From: Oscillospiraceae bacterium
Lineage (GTDB): Bacteria > Bacillota > Clostridia > Saccharofermentanales > Fastidiosipilaceae
DNA length: 45,344 nt
Assembly (NCBI GenBank): GCA_028704415.1
Contig: JAQWFM010000001.1
Coordinates: 1 to 45,344, forward strand
Direction: 5' to 3'
A program made the translations under genes and the position numbers. Below, one piece after another: positions 25,302-33,783 of this stretch. Positions within the stretch are counted from its first letter, which is position 1, and every line of letters begins with the position of its first letter. The notes below the pieces were generated by a model, which ran no database searches, was not told the origin of the DNA, and saw only the letters and a list, made by a program, of their open reading frames with translations.

Positions 25302-25669
25302 AGTGTCTTCCTCCCAGGCTTTATATATTGATTATACCCCCTCGCAGCCAGGCAGGCCGTTCAGGCTCAGCTGGCTTGCCGCCAGCCTCGCCCGGTTTGT
25401 GCCCGGCCGACGGGTCTGGCCCCTGCTTTTAAAATGTAACTTATTCGTAATAATGCACATAGTTATCCACATGATGTGGATAACTGCTCTGGCCTCCGCC
25501 CTTATATTTCGGGCCTTTCTTAACCTGGTCATAACATCCGGTCGGTTTATCCTATCTCCATTTGGCCAGAATTTCATGTTACAGGCGGCCGCTTTATTTC
25601 AATCCGGCCTTTTAACCGGCTTGACAAATAATCTTGTTTTACCTTAGACCAACAGGCCGGGCCGGCCAT
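25302..25669. other. Non-coding region with an inverted pair of DnaA boxes
   Basis: Between the Yip1-like gene and the pyrG terminator, about 370 bp appear non-coding. An open frame on the plus strand exists but has no ribosome binding site and low-quality composition. The centre contains a perfect palindrome of two DnaA boxes, listed separately, and the right part (25500-25640) is moderately AT-rich. Confidence 0.5.
25461..25485. promoter_or_regulatory. Inverted pair of consensus DnaA boxes (25-bp palindrome)
   Basis: TTATCCACA at 25463-25471 and its reverse complement TGTGGATAA at 25475-25483 are separated by TGA. Flanking bases extend the symmetry to 12-bp arms around one central base. 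Both half sites match the DnaA box consensus TTATNCACA exactly. The same arrangement could alternatively bind another dimeric protein. Confidence 0.7.
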
Positions 25670-25699
25670 AAAAAAAGCCCATCCCTGGCGGGACAGGCT
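25670..25699 (-). terminator. Rho-independent terminator of pyrG
   Basis: On the minus strand, AGCC-TG-TCCC, loop GCCA, then GGGA-TG-GGCT form a stem with a 2x2 internal mismatch. It is followed at once by a run of seven T (25676-25670). It lies 36 bases beyond the pyrG stop. Confidence 0.85.
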
Positions 25700-25735
25700 C
25701 CGGATAAGCAGGCTTTCTAAATAAGCAGCAGCCGG

Positions 25736-27367
25736 TTAAACCGGCTCTGCCTGCGGCAGCTCCTGACCGCGGCGCCGCGCCTGATATGCCAGGCTTGCAC
25801 CTACAAAATCGCGGAATAACGGGTGCGGACGGTTGGGACGGGACTGAAATTCAGGGTGATACTGAACCCCCACAAACCAGGGATGATCCCTGAGTTCCAG
25901 CGCCTCTACCAGACCCGATTCAGGATTATGGCCGCTAAAGACTACACCAACCTCTTCCAGCGCGGCGATGTAATCATTATTCACCTCATAGCGGTGACGG
26001 TGGCGCTCAGAAATACGCGGCGCCCCGTAAGCTGCATAAATCTTGGTTCCCGGTTCCAGATCGCAGTCATAGGCGCCCAGGCGCATGGTGCCGCCCAGCA
26101 GCACCGACGTCTGATCCGGCATCCGGTCCACCACCGGATACGGCGTATCCGCGTCTACTTCAGTGGAGTTGGCCCCGGTCAGCCCCGCCATGTGGCGGGC
26201 CATTTCAATCATGGCTGTCTGCATGCCCATGCAGATTCCAAAGAACGGGATCTTATGTTCCCTGGCATAGCGAACGGCTGTGATTTTACCTTCAATTCCG
26301 CGGGTGCCAAAGCCCCCCGGTACCAGCACGCCATCCACATCTCCCAGCAACTGCGCCACATTGCTGTCATCCAGATCATCCGATGCGATCCACTTAATTT
26401 CAACGCCGGTATTGTGCGCAATGCCGCCGTGGGTCAGGGATTCTACCACACTCAGGAACGCGTCATGCAGCGCGACATATTTGCCCACCAGCGTAATTTT
26501 TACATGGTGTTCAGGATTCAGATGGCGATGCACCATGGCCTCCCACGCGGTCAGATCACAGTCGCGGTTTTCAATATGCAGGTCCCGGCAGATCAGCTCC
26601 GCCAGATGGGACTGCTCCAGCATCAGCGGAACCTCATAAAGCGAGTCGCAGTTAGTGTTTTCAATCACGTGATCCGGCCGCACATTGCAAAACAGCGCGA
26701 TTTTTTCCCGCATGGCATCCGGTACGGGGTAATCGCAGCGGCAAATCAAATAATCCGGCTGGATACCTGATTTTTGCAATTCCTTGACTGAATGCTGGGT
26801 CGGCTTGGTTTTGAGCTCGTGGCTGGCAGTCAGGTACGGCACCAGCGTGACATGCATGTACAGCACGTCCTCCTCCGGCAGGGCAAAATGCATCTGCCTG
26901 ATGGCCTCTAGAAACGGCTGGCCTTCAATATCGCCCACGGTACCGCCGATCTCTGAGATCACAATATCCGCCCGGTCCCCGGCCTGCACAATACGGCTGC
27001 GGATCTCATTGGTGATATGGGGAATAACCTGCACAGTACCGCCGTTATAGTCCCCGCGGCGTTCCTTATTAATAACACTCTGATAGACCTGGCCTGAGCT
27101 TACAGACGAGCGCCTGGTCAGCGGCGTATCTAAAAAGCGTTCATAATGCCCCAGGTCCAGGTCCGTCTCCGCGCCGTCCTGGGTCACAAAGACCTCACCA
27201 TGCTGGTACGGATTCATGGTGCCGGGGTCCACATTCAAATAGGGATCAAATTTCTGCAGGATTACCTTGTAGCCCCGGGCTTTCAGCAACATGCCCAACG
27301 AGGCAGCGGTAATCCCCTTGCCCAGCGAGGACACGACCCCCCCGGTTACGAAAATATACTTGGCCAT
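25736..27367 (-). CDS. pyrG: CTP synthase
   Basis: Aminates UTP to CTP using glutamine and ATP. The 543 residues cover the whole protein. The N-terminal synthase domain begins [23 protein letters not shown], with [20 protein letters not shown] and the [12 protein letters not shown] segment. The C-terminal class I glutaminase has the nucleophile Cys in FGICMGMQ and the catalytic His/Glu in [15 protein letters not shown] at 27367 follows AAAGGAG by seven bases; 15 upstream in-frame codons are excluded. A leader hairpin is visible upstream (CAGGAACGG 27422-27430 with CCGCTCCTG 27439-27447), but there is no T-tract after it. Bacillus-type attenuation of pyrG is therefore not supported by eye. Confidence 0.98.
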   Translation of the reverse strand: MAKYIFVTGGVVSSLGKGITAASLGMLLKARGYKVILQKFDPYLNVDPGTMNPYQHGEVFVTQDGAETDLDLGHYERFLDTPLTRRSSVSSGQVYQSVINKERRGDYNGGTVQVIPHITNEIRSRIVQAGDRADIVISEIGGTVGDIEGQPFLEAIRQMHFALPEEDVLYMHVTLVPYLTASHELKTKPTQHSVKELQKSGIQPDYLICRCDYPVPDAMREKIALFCNVRPDHVIENTNCDSLYEVPLMLEQSHLAELICRDLHIENRDCDLTAWEAMVHRHLNPEHHVKITLVGKYVALHDAFLSVVESLTHGGIAHNTGVEIKWIASDDLDDSNVAQLLGDVDGVLVPGGFGTRGIEGKITAVRYAREHKIPFFGICMGMQTAMIEMARHMAGLTGANSTEVDADTPYPVVDRMPDQTSVLLGGTMRLGAYDCDLEPGTKIYAAYGAPRISERHRHRYEVNNDYIAALEEVGVVFSGHNPESGLVEALELRDHPWFVGVQYHPEFQSRPNRPHPLFRDFVGASLAYQARRRGQELPQAEPV

Positions 27368-27479
27368 TTCCTCTCTCCTTTCAACCATCCCCCAAATACG
27401 CTCCGGAGACATGGCACGGCCCAGGAACGGGCAACGAACCGCTCCTGCCCAAATAATCTAAGTAAGAAGTATAGCACAA

Positions 27480-27496
27480 GCCCATAGCATATGGGC
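27480..27496 (-). terminator. Short palindrome after mnmA, possible weak terminator
   Basis: GCCCATA and TATGGGC flank GCA, giving a 7-bp stem 17 bases past the mnmA stop. On the minus strand it is followed by TTGTGCT, a poor T-tract. It may instead belong to the pyrG promoter region. Confidence 0.4.
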
Positions 27497-27512
27497 AGCC
27501 TGATCCGACAGA

Positions 27513-28688
27513 TTATTCCGCGGTTTTATCCGGTGGCTCCGGCAAAATGGTACCGCCGCCCAGCATATAGTCATCCTGATAAAAGACGATAGCCTGTCCC
27601 GGGGTCAGCGCCCGCTGCGGCTCATCAAAGATCACAGCTACCTGATCCGGGCCCAGCGGTTCGACCTGACAGGGCGCTTCTGCAGCGTGGTAACGCGGCC
27701 GGGCCAGCAGCCGCTGGGGTCTGGTCCGCCAATTCCCGCTGATCTGATTCAGGCCGCCAGCCAGGCAGCGCCGGGTAAACAAGGCCTCAGACGGACCCAG
27801 CACGACCTGGTTTTTCTGACTGTCTTTTTTGAGCACATAGAGCGGTGAGCCCACGGCAATCCCCAGACCCTTGCGCTGGCCAATTGTATACGCCTGCTGG
27901 CCCTGGCTTGGCCCCAGACTCCGGCCCTGCTGATCCACAAACTGTCCGGCCTCCAGTTTATGGCCCTTGCAGCGCTCCAAAAAAGCCACATAATCCCCGT
28001 CAGGAACAAAACAAATATCCTGGCTGTCGTGTTTAGTGGCATTCAACAGCCCGGCCTCCCGGGCCAGTCCGCGGACCTGCGCTTTGTTCAGGCTGCCTAA
28101 CGGAAACAAAATGTGACCCAGCTGGGCCTGGGTCAGCATGTAAAGCACATAACTTTGGTCCTTGCCCGGGTCCAGCCCCTTCCTCAGGTATACCTGCCCG
28201 TCGGCCCCCTGCTCCCGCCGCACATAATGTCCGGTCGCCACATACTGGCAATCCAGTTCCCGGGCTTTTTGCATAAACGGTTCAAATTTGATCCGCCGAT
28301 TGCATTCAATGCAGGGATTAGGGGTCAGGCCCTGATCATAAGCCTGGATAAAGGGGCGGATAACTGCTGCTTCAAAATCCGCCTTAAAATTGAATACATA
28401 GTAGGGTATGCCTATCTGACCGGAGACACTGCGGGCAATTTCAATATCCGCCAGGCTGCAGCAGCTGTTGTTCCGGCACAGCCGCGGCTTAGCGCCAGGC
28501 TGAGGTGCTGGCTCTGGCTCACTGTCATACAATTTCATGGTTACGCCAACGCAGTCATACCCTTGGTTAGTCAATAACCACGCGGCCACAGAGCTGTCAA
28601 CCCCGCCGCTCATGGCTACTAAAACTGTATCCGCGCCAATAGGCGGGCGATTTGCCGCGCTTGCAGAAGGGATCAAATTATCATTCAT
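27513..28688 (-). CDS. mnmA: tRNA-specific 2-thiouridylase MnmA
   Basis: Adenylates and thiolates U34 of tRNAs for Lys, Glu and Gln. The PP-loop VAMSGGVDSSVAAWLL near the N-terminus binds ATP. The catalytic cysteines are in NPCIECNRRIKF and in DSQDICFV. ATGHYVRRE and GKDQSYVLYML are standard motifs. At 391 residues it is slightly longer than the Escherichia coli enzyme because of an insertion with LCRNNSCCS, common in Firmicutes. Its ATG overlaps the stop of the upstream desulfurase gene (ATGA), so translation is coupled to its sulfur donor. It is the last gene of the cymR-cysK-nifS-mnmA locus. Confidence 0.97.
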   Translation of the reverse strand: MNDNLIPSASAANRPPIGADTVLVAMSGGVDSSVAAWLLTNQGYDCVGVTMKLYDSEPEPAPQPGAKPRLCRNNSCCSLADIEIARSVSGQIGIPYYVFNFKADFEAAVIRPFIQAYDQGLTPNPCIECNRRIKFEPFMQKARELDCQYVATGHYVRREQGADGQVYLRKGLDPGKDQSYVLYMLTQAQLGHILFPLGSLNKAQVRGLAREAGLLNATKHDSQDICFVPDGDYVAFLERCKGHKLEAGQFVDQQGRSLGPSQGQQAYTIGQRKGLGIAVGSPLYVLKKDSQKNQVVLGPSEALFTRRCLAGGLNQISGNWRTRPQRLLARPRYHAAEAPCQVEPLGPDQVAVIFDEPQRALTPGQAIVFYQDDYMLGGGTILPEPPDKTAE

Positions 28689-29950
28689 CGTTCATCTTTC
28701 TCAGGGTCTGCTTTGGCCAGCTCCCGGCCAATAACTTGTAAACAGTAGTCAATGTCTTCCGGCGTGGTGGTCCAGCCAAACGAAAACCGCAGGATGTGCC
28801 GGGCCTGTGCCGCCGGCAGGCCCATAGCCAAATAGACCGGGCTTGCCTCCAGCGCGCCGGCGGCGCAGGCTGAGCCGGCAGAGGCTTCTATACCGGCCCG
28901 GTCCAGCAGGATCAGCCAGGTTTCCGCGTCAAAGCGCGGCATTAATACACTGATATATCCCGGCAGGCGAAGCTGCCGCGGCACCAGCACCTGGCAGCCG
29001 GCAAGCTGCCGCAGGCCCTGACAAAAGCGCTGATCCAGCAGGCTTAAGCGAGCTTCCGTGGCCGCCAGCTCATCTGTCCGGGTCCGCAGGGCCGCAGCCA
29101 GGGCGGCGGCGAAAGCCACATTTTCAGTCCCGGCCCGGCGCGAAGCCTCCTGCGGGCCGCCGTAAAGCAAGGGGGGCAGTGGTGCGCCCTGGCGCGCGTA
29201 AAGCACGCCGGTACCGACCGGGCCGCCAAATTTATGCGCGCCCAGTACCAGGTAATCTGCCTCCAGCTGCCGCAGGTCCAGGGGCAGCTTGCCGGCTGCC
29301 TGCATGGCATCGCCTAAAAACAGGATGCCCCGTTCATGACAGAGCGCGGCCAGCCGGCCGGCCGGCTGAATCACGCCGGTTTCATTGTTAACCAGCATCA
29401 GACAGACCGCGCCGGTGGCCGGATCATCCAGCCAGGGCCGGGCTGCTGCCAGGTCCAGACAGCCGTTACGGTCCGCCGCCAAAATCTGCAGGCGGCAGGC
29501 GCCGGCATCGGCCAGGGCCTCCAGCGGCCGCCGCAAAGCCTGATGCTCAACCGCTGAGCATAAAATCAGAGGCCGGTGGCGCTGCCGGCCGTTTGCAGCC
29601 AAAGCCCGGGCCGCCCAGTTCAGCGCTTCGGTCCCGCCGGAGGTAAAATATATTTCAGCGGCCCCAGCGCCCAGGCAGGAGGCCACTTCCCGTCTGGCCT
29701 CATTTAAACCGCGGCGGGCCAGGCGCCCGCGCCGGTGAACACTGCTGGGGTTGCCGGGCAGCGCATCCAGCCAAGTCAGCAGAGCCTGCCGGGCGCCAGG
29801 CAGCAGCGGGGTGCCGGCGGCAAAATCCGCATAGACCTCCCGGGGAGGAACCGCCTCCGCCTCCGCCGCCGCGGTCTGACTGCCGGGCGTCCCGCCGCCC
29901 CGGCCTGCTTCAGGGATCATAAAAGTCTGACTGAATAATCTCATAGGCAT
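28685..29950 (-). CDS. Cysteine desulfurase (NifS/IscS family)
   Basis: A PLP enzyme that takes sulfur from cysteine as a persulfide and passes it on, here probably to MnmA. Family motifs are NPSSVHRRGR, TSGGTEALNWA, the PLP-binding Lys in GAHKFGGPVG, and the catalytic Cys in SAGSACAAGALEA. The core starts at VYADFAAGTPLL (usually YLDNAATTPL). It is preceded by 30-50 extra residues rich in Gly, Ala and Glu. The start is uncertain. I give ATG 29950, but ATG 29944 and 29920 are possible and none has a clear ribosome binding site. A TATAAT lies directly upstream. The stop overlaps mnmA. There is no iscU or nifU gene alongside, which resembles the YrvO-MnmA pair of Bacillus. Confidence 0.9.
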   Translation of the reverse strand: MPMRLFSQTFMIPEAGRGGGTPGSQTAAAEAEAVPPREVYADFAAGTPLLPGARQALLTWLDALPGNPSSVHRRGRLARRGLNEARREVASCLGAGAAEIYFTSGGTEALNWAARALAANGRQRHRPLILCSAVEHQALRRPLEALADAGACRLQILAADRNGCLDLAAARPWLDDPATGAVCLMLVNNETGVIQPAGRLAALCHERGILFLGDAMQAAGKLPLDLRQLEADYLVLGAHKFGGPVGTGVLYARQGAPLPPLLYGGPQEASRRAGTENVAFAAALAAALRTRTDELAATEARLSLLDQRFCQGLRQLAGCQVLVPRQLRLPGYISVLMPRFDAETWLILLDRAGIEASAGSACAAGALEASPVYLAMGLPAAQARHILRFSFGWTTTPEDIDYCLQVIGRELAKADPEKDER

Positions 29951-29978
29951 ATTATAAATAAAAGCTGGTAAAAGCAAA
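29951..29978 (-). promoter_or_regulatory. Possible internal promoter for nifS-mnmA
   Basis: On the minus strand, TTTGCT (29978-29973), a 16-bp spacer and TATAAT (29956-29951) resemble a sigma-A promoter. It overlaps the 3' arm of the hairpin after cysK. Transcription from it would begin at about 29944, very close to the candidate nifS start codons, so the message would have almost no leader. Confidence 0.45.
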
Positions 29979-30012
29979 GCCTCCACCGCGACCAATCGGG
30001 CGGCAGAGGCTT
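29977..30012 (-). terminator. Terminator between cysK and nifS
   Basis: On the minus strand, AAGCCTC-tg-CCGC, a 10-nt loop and GCGG-tg-GAGGCTT form a two-part stem, followed by TGCTTTT. It starts 34 bases after the cysK stop and would separate cysK from nifS-mnmA at least in part. Confidence 0.65.
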
Positions 30013-30045
30013 AAAGCAAGCAAAGACAGGGGTGATTGCCACTGT

Positions 30046-30972
30046 TTACTCAGCGTAAATCGTGGATAAATAGCGGTCACCTGTATCCGGCAGCAGGACC
30101 ACAATGGTCTTGCCGGCATACTCCGGCCGACGGGCCAGTTCAGCCGCGGCATACAGCGCCGCGCCACTGGAAATCCCCGTCAGGATGCCTTCATGTTTAG
30201 CTAAAGTACGGGCGGCCTCTGCCGCATCCTCATCCTTAACCGGAATCACCTCATCATAAATCTTGGTATCCAGCGTCTCCGGGACAAAACCGGCTCCGAT
30301 ACCCTGAATTTTATGCGGGCCGGCGTGACCTTCTGACAATACCGGCGAGCCTACCGGCTCCACGGCCACTACCTTGATATCCGGGTTCTGCTTTTTGAGG
30401 TAACGGCCTACGCCGGTAATGGTCCCGCCGGTGCCGATGCCGGCCACAAAAGCCGCAACGTCTCCCTCGGTATCCTGCCATATTTCCGGGCCGGTGGTAG
30501 CTTCATGAGCCGCCGGGTTAGCCGGGTTAACAAACTGACCCGGAATATAGGCGTGCGGAATAGTTGAAGCCAGTTCATCCGCTTTGGCAATCGCGCCTTT
30601 CATCCCTTTGCTGCCTTCAGTCAATACCAGCTCAGCGCCATACGCTTTCAGCAAATTGCGGCGCTCCACTGACATGGTCTCAGGCATGGTCAGGATCACA
30701 CGGTAACCGCGGGCAGCCGCAATAGCGGCCAGGCCAATACCGGTATTGCCGCTGGTCGGCTCAATAATGACCGAATCCTTTTTAAGCAGGCCCTTGGCTT
30801 CAGCGTCATCGATCATGGCTTTAGCAATCCGGTCCTTGACACTACCAGCTGGATTAAAGTACTCCAGCTTTGCCACCACCCGGGCTTTAAGGTCATGCGC
30901 CTTTTCATAATTTGTGAGTTCCAGCAGCGGGGTTTTGCCCACCAGTTCCGTCAATGATTTGTAAACAGCCAT
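30046..30972 (-). CDS. cysK: Cysteine synthase (O-acetylserine sulfhydrylase A type)
   Basis: Makes cysteine from O-acetylserine and sulfide with PLP. The 308-residue protein is typical of CysK. The PLP Lys lies in [14 protein letters not shown], followed by [12 protein letters not shown], the [14 protein letters not shown] phosphate-binding loop, and [13 protein letters not shown] near the end. GGGGAGG lies upstream of the ATG. In Bacillus, CysK also binds the repressor CymR and tunes it to the cysteine supply. A CymR-type gene lies directly upstream here. A 220-bp gap between the two holds AT-rich promoter-like sequence and an operator-like palindrome, so cysK probably has its own regulated promoter. 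Confidence 0.96.
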   Translation of the reverse strand: MAVYKSLTELVGKTPLLELTNYEKAHDLKARVVAKLEYFNPAGSVKDRIAKAMIDDAEAKGLLKKDSVIIEPTSGNTGIGLAAIAAARGYRVILTMPETMSVERRNLLKAYGAELVLTEGSKGMKGAIAKADELASTIPHAYIPGQFVNPANPAAHEATTGPEIWQDTEGDVAAFVAGIGTGGTITGVGRYLKKQNPDIKVVAVEPVGSPVLSEGHAGPHKIQGIGAGFVPETLDTKIYDEVIPVKDEDAAEAARTLAKHEGILTGISSGAALYAAAELARRPEYAGKTIVVLLPDTGDRYLSTIYAE

Positions 30973-31100
30973 CTTTTCCTCCCCAGCTGAATGCTCAGCT
31001 GTCCTTTCCTGCCTGCGCCAGTGGGAACCATTGCCGCAGCTCGCAGTAAAACTATATTCATATATGTTTAGTATGATTATAAGTCTAAAAACAGATTTTC

Positions 31101-31118
31101 CCGTATCTTAAGTTACGG
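31101..31118. promoter_or_regulatory. Operator-like palindrome upstream of cysK
   Basis: CCGTATCTTAAGTTACGG is an 18-bp palindrome with a single mismatched pair. It lies between cymR and cysK, about 130 bp before the cysK start and just upstream of AT-rich promoter-like sequence (31050-31090). It is a candidate binding site for the neighbouring Rrf2-type repressor. Confidence 0.45.
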
Positions 31119-31192
31119 TTTGGGCACAATTTTGCTTTCTGAGGTTTGTGCACCCTGTTTGGCAGCAGGCGACAGGCCCTCAATCCTGCTGC

Positions 31193-31627
31193 TTAAATAG
31201 AATAATCATTGCCAAACAGATTTTTTTGCGCGTTGACCAGATCCTCCAGGGTAAAGCGGTCCACATACTCATTGACAGCTTTGCTGAAGCCGCGCCAAAA
31301 ATCCAGGGTAGCATAGTAATAGGGGGCGTCACGGCCGGCCACCAGCTCCTTCATGTCCACAGGGTCCAGATTGCCTTCCATGGTTCGTAAAATATCCCCG
31401 ACTTTGTAGTCCGCCGCGGGTCTGGCCAGCCGGTAACCGCCGCTGGCACCGCGGGTACTGATCAGGTAGCCGGCCCGGTTGAGCGGGGTCATGATCTGCT
31501 CCAGGTACTTAATCGACAGGTTTTGGCGCCGGGCGACTTCGTGCAGGGGTATAGCCAGACCGTTGTCATTAGTGGCTAGATCCACCATGACCCGAAGTGC
31601 GTAACGCCCTTTGGTAGAAATTGTCAT
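31193..31627 (-). CDS. cymR: Rrf2-family repressor, CymR type
   Basis: A 144-residue winged-helix regulator of the Rrf2 family. MTISTKGRYALRVMVDLA, LSIKYLEQIMTPLNRAGYLISTRGASGGYRLARP and the C-terminal FTLEDLVNAQ are characteristic. There is no cysteine in the protein, so it cannot hold the [2Fe-2S] cluster of IscR. It therefore fits CymR, the cysteine-metabolism repressor that senses O-acetylserine through CysK. The gene order cymR-cysK-nifS-mnmA supports this, since in Bacillus subtilis cymR stands directly upstream of yrvO-mnmA. ATG at 31627 follows GAGGTG; an in-frame GTG three codons earlier overlaps that site. TATAAT on the minus strand (plus 31716-31721) is its probable -10. Confidence 0.88.
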   Translation of the reverse strand: MTISTKGRYALRVMVDLATNDNGLAIPLHEVARRQNLSIKYLEQIMTPLNRAGYLISTRGASGGYRLARPAADYKVGDILRTMEGNLDPVDMKELVAGRDAPYYYATLDFWRGFSKAVNEYVDRFTLEDLVNAQKNLFGNDYSI

Positions 31628-31636
31628 TGATATCAC

Positions 31637-31946
31637 CTCATCTTTAATTAATCAGCTTGTCAGGTTAACGCAGCAAGCTTGCCGAATATGGGGGGTATTG
31701 GCATAATGCCCTTCTATTATAGCAGGTATATCGGTTTGATCGGGAATTAAGCCGCGCGATTTGTCCGGGCCTGCCGTCCGGGGTCAGCTGTCGCAAGCTG
31801 ATCCGGCTGGCCGATGCTGTTACCAATGCGCTGCTGCCGCGGCTGCCCATCCGTTACAATATTGATAATTGAGGAACATATCACAAGCTGCAGTCCCGGC
31901 TGGTCAGGCGTACTGACAGACGGCCGCAGCTGGCAAGGAGACAACT
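31637..31946. other. Divergent promoter region, cymR and oxidoreductase
   Basis: About 310 bp without a gene. The cymR side is AT-rich near 31640-31660 and carries the TATAAT (31716-31721, minus strand). On the oxidoreductase side, TTACAATATTGATAATTG around 31853-31870 contains candidate -10 elements. AAGGAG precedes the oxidoreductase ATG. I see no clear structured RNA. Confidence 0.4.
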
Positions 31947-33107
31947 ATGGCTGAAAAAATACTGATCATCGGTGCCAGTGCGGCCGGTATCGCCGCGGCT
32001 TCGGGGGCCAGACAACAAAGCGCCGCGGCAGAGATTGTGGTTTTATCCAAAGAGCCCGACCTGCCCTACTTTCGCACCCGTCTTTGTGCTGTCCTGGAAA
32101 GCCCCCGGGCAGCAGATCAAATTCTCCTGCATAAGCCTTCCTGGTATACCGACCGCCAAATTGAGCTGCGTTTAAATACTGAGGTCCGGGAGATATTGCC
32201 GCAGCAGCACCAGGTCCGGCTGGCTGACCAGTCGTTGTTAGGCTATGACCGGCTGATCCTGGCAACGGGCAGCCGCAGCTTTATGCCACCCCTGGAGGGG
32301 AGCGGGCTGGACGGCGTCTGCACCCTGTGGACCCTGGCTGACGCGCGCCGGATTGAGGCTCGCCTGCCCGGGGTGAAAAAGGCAGTCGTCATAGGCGGCG
32401 GCTTGCTGGGCCTGGAAGCCGCCTACGCCCTGAGCCGCCGCGGCATTGATACGACCATCATTGAGTTTGCGCCGCGCCTGCTGGTTAAGCAGCTTGATGA
32501 AGCGGCCTCGGCTTTATTCACCCGGCATGTGGAACATTTGGGCATTCACGTGGTGACCTCCGGTAATTGTCAAAAACTGGAAAGCCTGGCGGATCAACCG
32601 GCTGTAGCGGCCGTATGCTTAGCTGACGGCCGCCGCTTTGAGGCAGATCTGGTCATGGTTTCAACTGGCGTCCGGGCCCAGACCGAGGTGGCGGTGCACA
32701 CGCCGCTGGCAGTTGACCGCTGTTTTGTGGCCGATACCCGCATGCAGACTAATCTGCCGGACATTTATGCCGCCGGAGACGACGCCATCTGCGAGCACCG
32801 CTGGTACGGCCTGTGGTCCATCGCGCAGGCTCAGGGCCGGGTGGCCGGGATCAACGCGGCAGGCGGGACAGCGGTGCTGGACATGCCGGTGCCGCCTTAC
32901 CTGGTCAATACCATGGGTACCAAAATCGCGTCCGCGGGCAGGCTTAACGCTGAAAATCAGGATCCCCAGTACCGTGAAGAAGTCAGTCAGGATCAGGCCC
33001 GGGGCTATTATCGCAAGCTGACCTTTTCCGGGGAGCAGCTGACCGGCTATTGCCTGCTGGGTGATACCGCTGAATTCAGTCAGCTGCAAAAACGGCTGCA
33101 AGCCTGA
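31947..33107 (+). CDS. FAD/NAD(P)-dependent oxidoreductase, rubredoxin-reductase-like
   Basis: This 386-residue class I pyridine-nucleotide flavoprotein has two dinucleotide folds: FAD in ILIIGASAAGIAAASGA at the N-terminus and NAD(P)H in AVVIGGGLLGLEAAYALSRRG around residue 150. The second FAD motif is in IYAAGDDAIC. It lacks the Cys-x4-Cys pair of disulfide reductases. Its closest relatives by layout are NADH:rubredoxin oxidoreductases and the N-terminal part of nitrite reductase NirB. In anaerobes the former feed electrons to oxygen- and peroxide-reducing systems. No rubredoxin is encoded nearby. AAGGAG lies upstream of ATG 31947. It is transcribed ahead of the sigma-factor pair with a 140-bp gap. 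Confidence 0.88.
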   Translation: MAEKILIIGASAAGIAAASGARQQSAAAEIVVLSKEPDLPYFRTRLCAVLESPRAADQILLHKPSWYTDRQIELRLNTEVREILPQQHQVRLADQSLLGYDRLILATGSRSFMPPLEGSGLDGVCTLWTLADARRIEARLPGVKKAVVIGGGLLGLEAAYALSRRGIDTTIIEFAPRLLVKQLDEAASALFTRHVEHLGIHVVTSGNCQKLESLADQPAVAAVCLADGRRFEADLVMVSTGVRAQTEVAVHTPLAVDRCFVADTRMQTNLPDIYAAGDDAICEHRWYGLWSIAQAQGRVAGINAAGGTAVLDMPVPPYLVNTMGTKIASAGRLNAENQDPQYREEVSQDQARGYYRKLTFSGEQLTGYCLLGDTAEFSQLQKRLQA

Positions 33108-33249
33108 TATTGGAGCCCGGCGGCCTGCCGGATTTGTCGGGGACCTCAGGGCCGCCTTTTTACTGCGGTCCTGCGTAGCTGCTGCCACTGCAACCGGCAG
33201 GCAAGTTACCTGGTATTACAGACAGGAGTACAGATCAGAAAGGCTGGTT

Positions 33250-33783
33250 ATGGACCGCGCCGAGCAAGGGTTTGACCCCAGGGATTATGATTACCTGGTA
33301 GCCGCATACGGACCCATGATATACCGCCTGGCTCAAAGCCGCCTCCGCCACCTTCAGGATGCCGAGGATGTCTGCCAGCAGGTGTGGCTTGCTTATGTCC
33401 GGCATGCGGCCAAACTTAAGAGCGAAGAGCATGTCAAGGCCTGGCTGATCCGAGCCACCCTGCACCGCTGCTACTCCGCGGGCAGTTCCGCCTACACCCG
33501 GCATCACGCTGAGCTGAGCGAAGCGCTGCAGCACCGCCTGGCCTCAGACCACCCGGAAGCTTTTTACAGCGGGGAAAGCGAGCTGCGGCAGCAATTAAAT
33601 CAGCTGCCGGCCAAGTACCGCGACTGCCTGTATCTGTACTACTATGAGGAACTCAGCGTAGCAGAAATCGCCCGGGCACTCCGGCGTAAGGAAGGGACAA
33701 TTAAGTCCTGTCTGCACCGCGGGCGCAGGCTGCTGCAACAAGCCCTGAAGCAGTCCGCAGCAAACGGGGAGGCAAAAAAATGA
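33250..33783 (+). CDS. ECF-type RNA polymerase sigma factor
   Basis: A 177-residue group 4 (extracytoplasmic function) sigma factor. Region 2 is DYLVAAYGPMIYRLAQSRLRHLQDAEDVCQQVWLAYVRH, including the DAEDVCQQVW core-binding helix. Region 4 is QLPAKYRDCLYLYYYEELSVAEIARALRRKEGTIKSCLHRGRRLL, with its helix-turn-helix. Region 3 is missing, as expected. ATG at 33250 has AAAGG eight bases upstream; the longer open frame to 33061 overlaps the previous gene and has no binding site. The stop codon overlaps the ATG of the next gene (ATGA), which encodes a probable membrane-bound anti-sigma factor. The stress signal and regulon are unknown. Confidence 0.93.
   Translation: MDRAEQGFDPRDYDYLVAAYGPMIYRLAQSRLRHLQDAEDVCQQVWLAYVRHAAKLKSEEHVKAWLIRATLHRCYSAGSSAYTRHHAELSEALQHRLASDHPEAFYSGESELRQQLNQLPAKYRDCLYLYYYEELSVAEIARALRRKEGTIKSCLHRGRRLLQQALKQSAANGEAKK

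Noticed and set aside
25303-25647. Plus-strand open frame of 114 codons in the gap containing the DnaA-box palindrome
   Set aside because: No ribosome binding site. It runs through the palindrome and AT-rich non-coding sequence and has no recognisable domain.
25823-26770. Long plus-strand open frame (315 codons)
   Set aside because: Antisense to the well-conserved pyrG gene, with no start signal and an improbable composition.
27413-27470. Bacillus-type pyrG attenuator (GGGC start with terminator in the leader)
   Set aside because: GGGC and a hairpin are present upstream of pyrG, but no T-tract follows the hairpin and the promoter spacing does not place the start site convincingly.
31193-31627. 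IscR-type iron-sulfur regulator
   Set aside because: The protein contains no cysteine, so it cannot bind the IscR cluster. CymR fits better.
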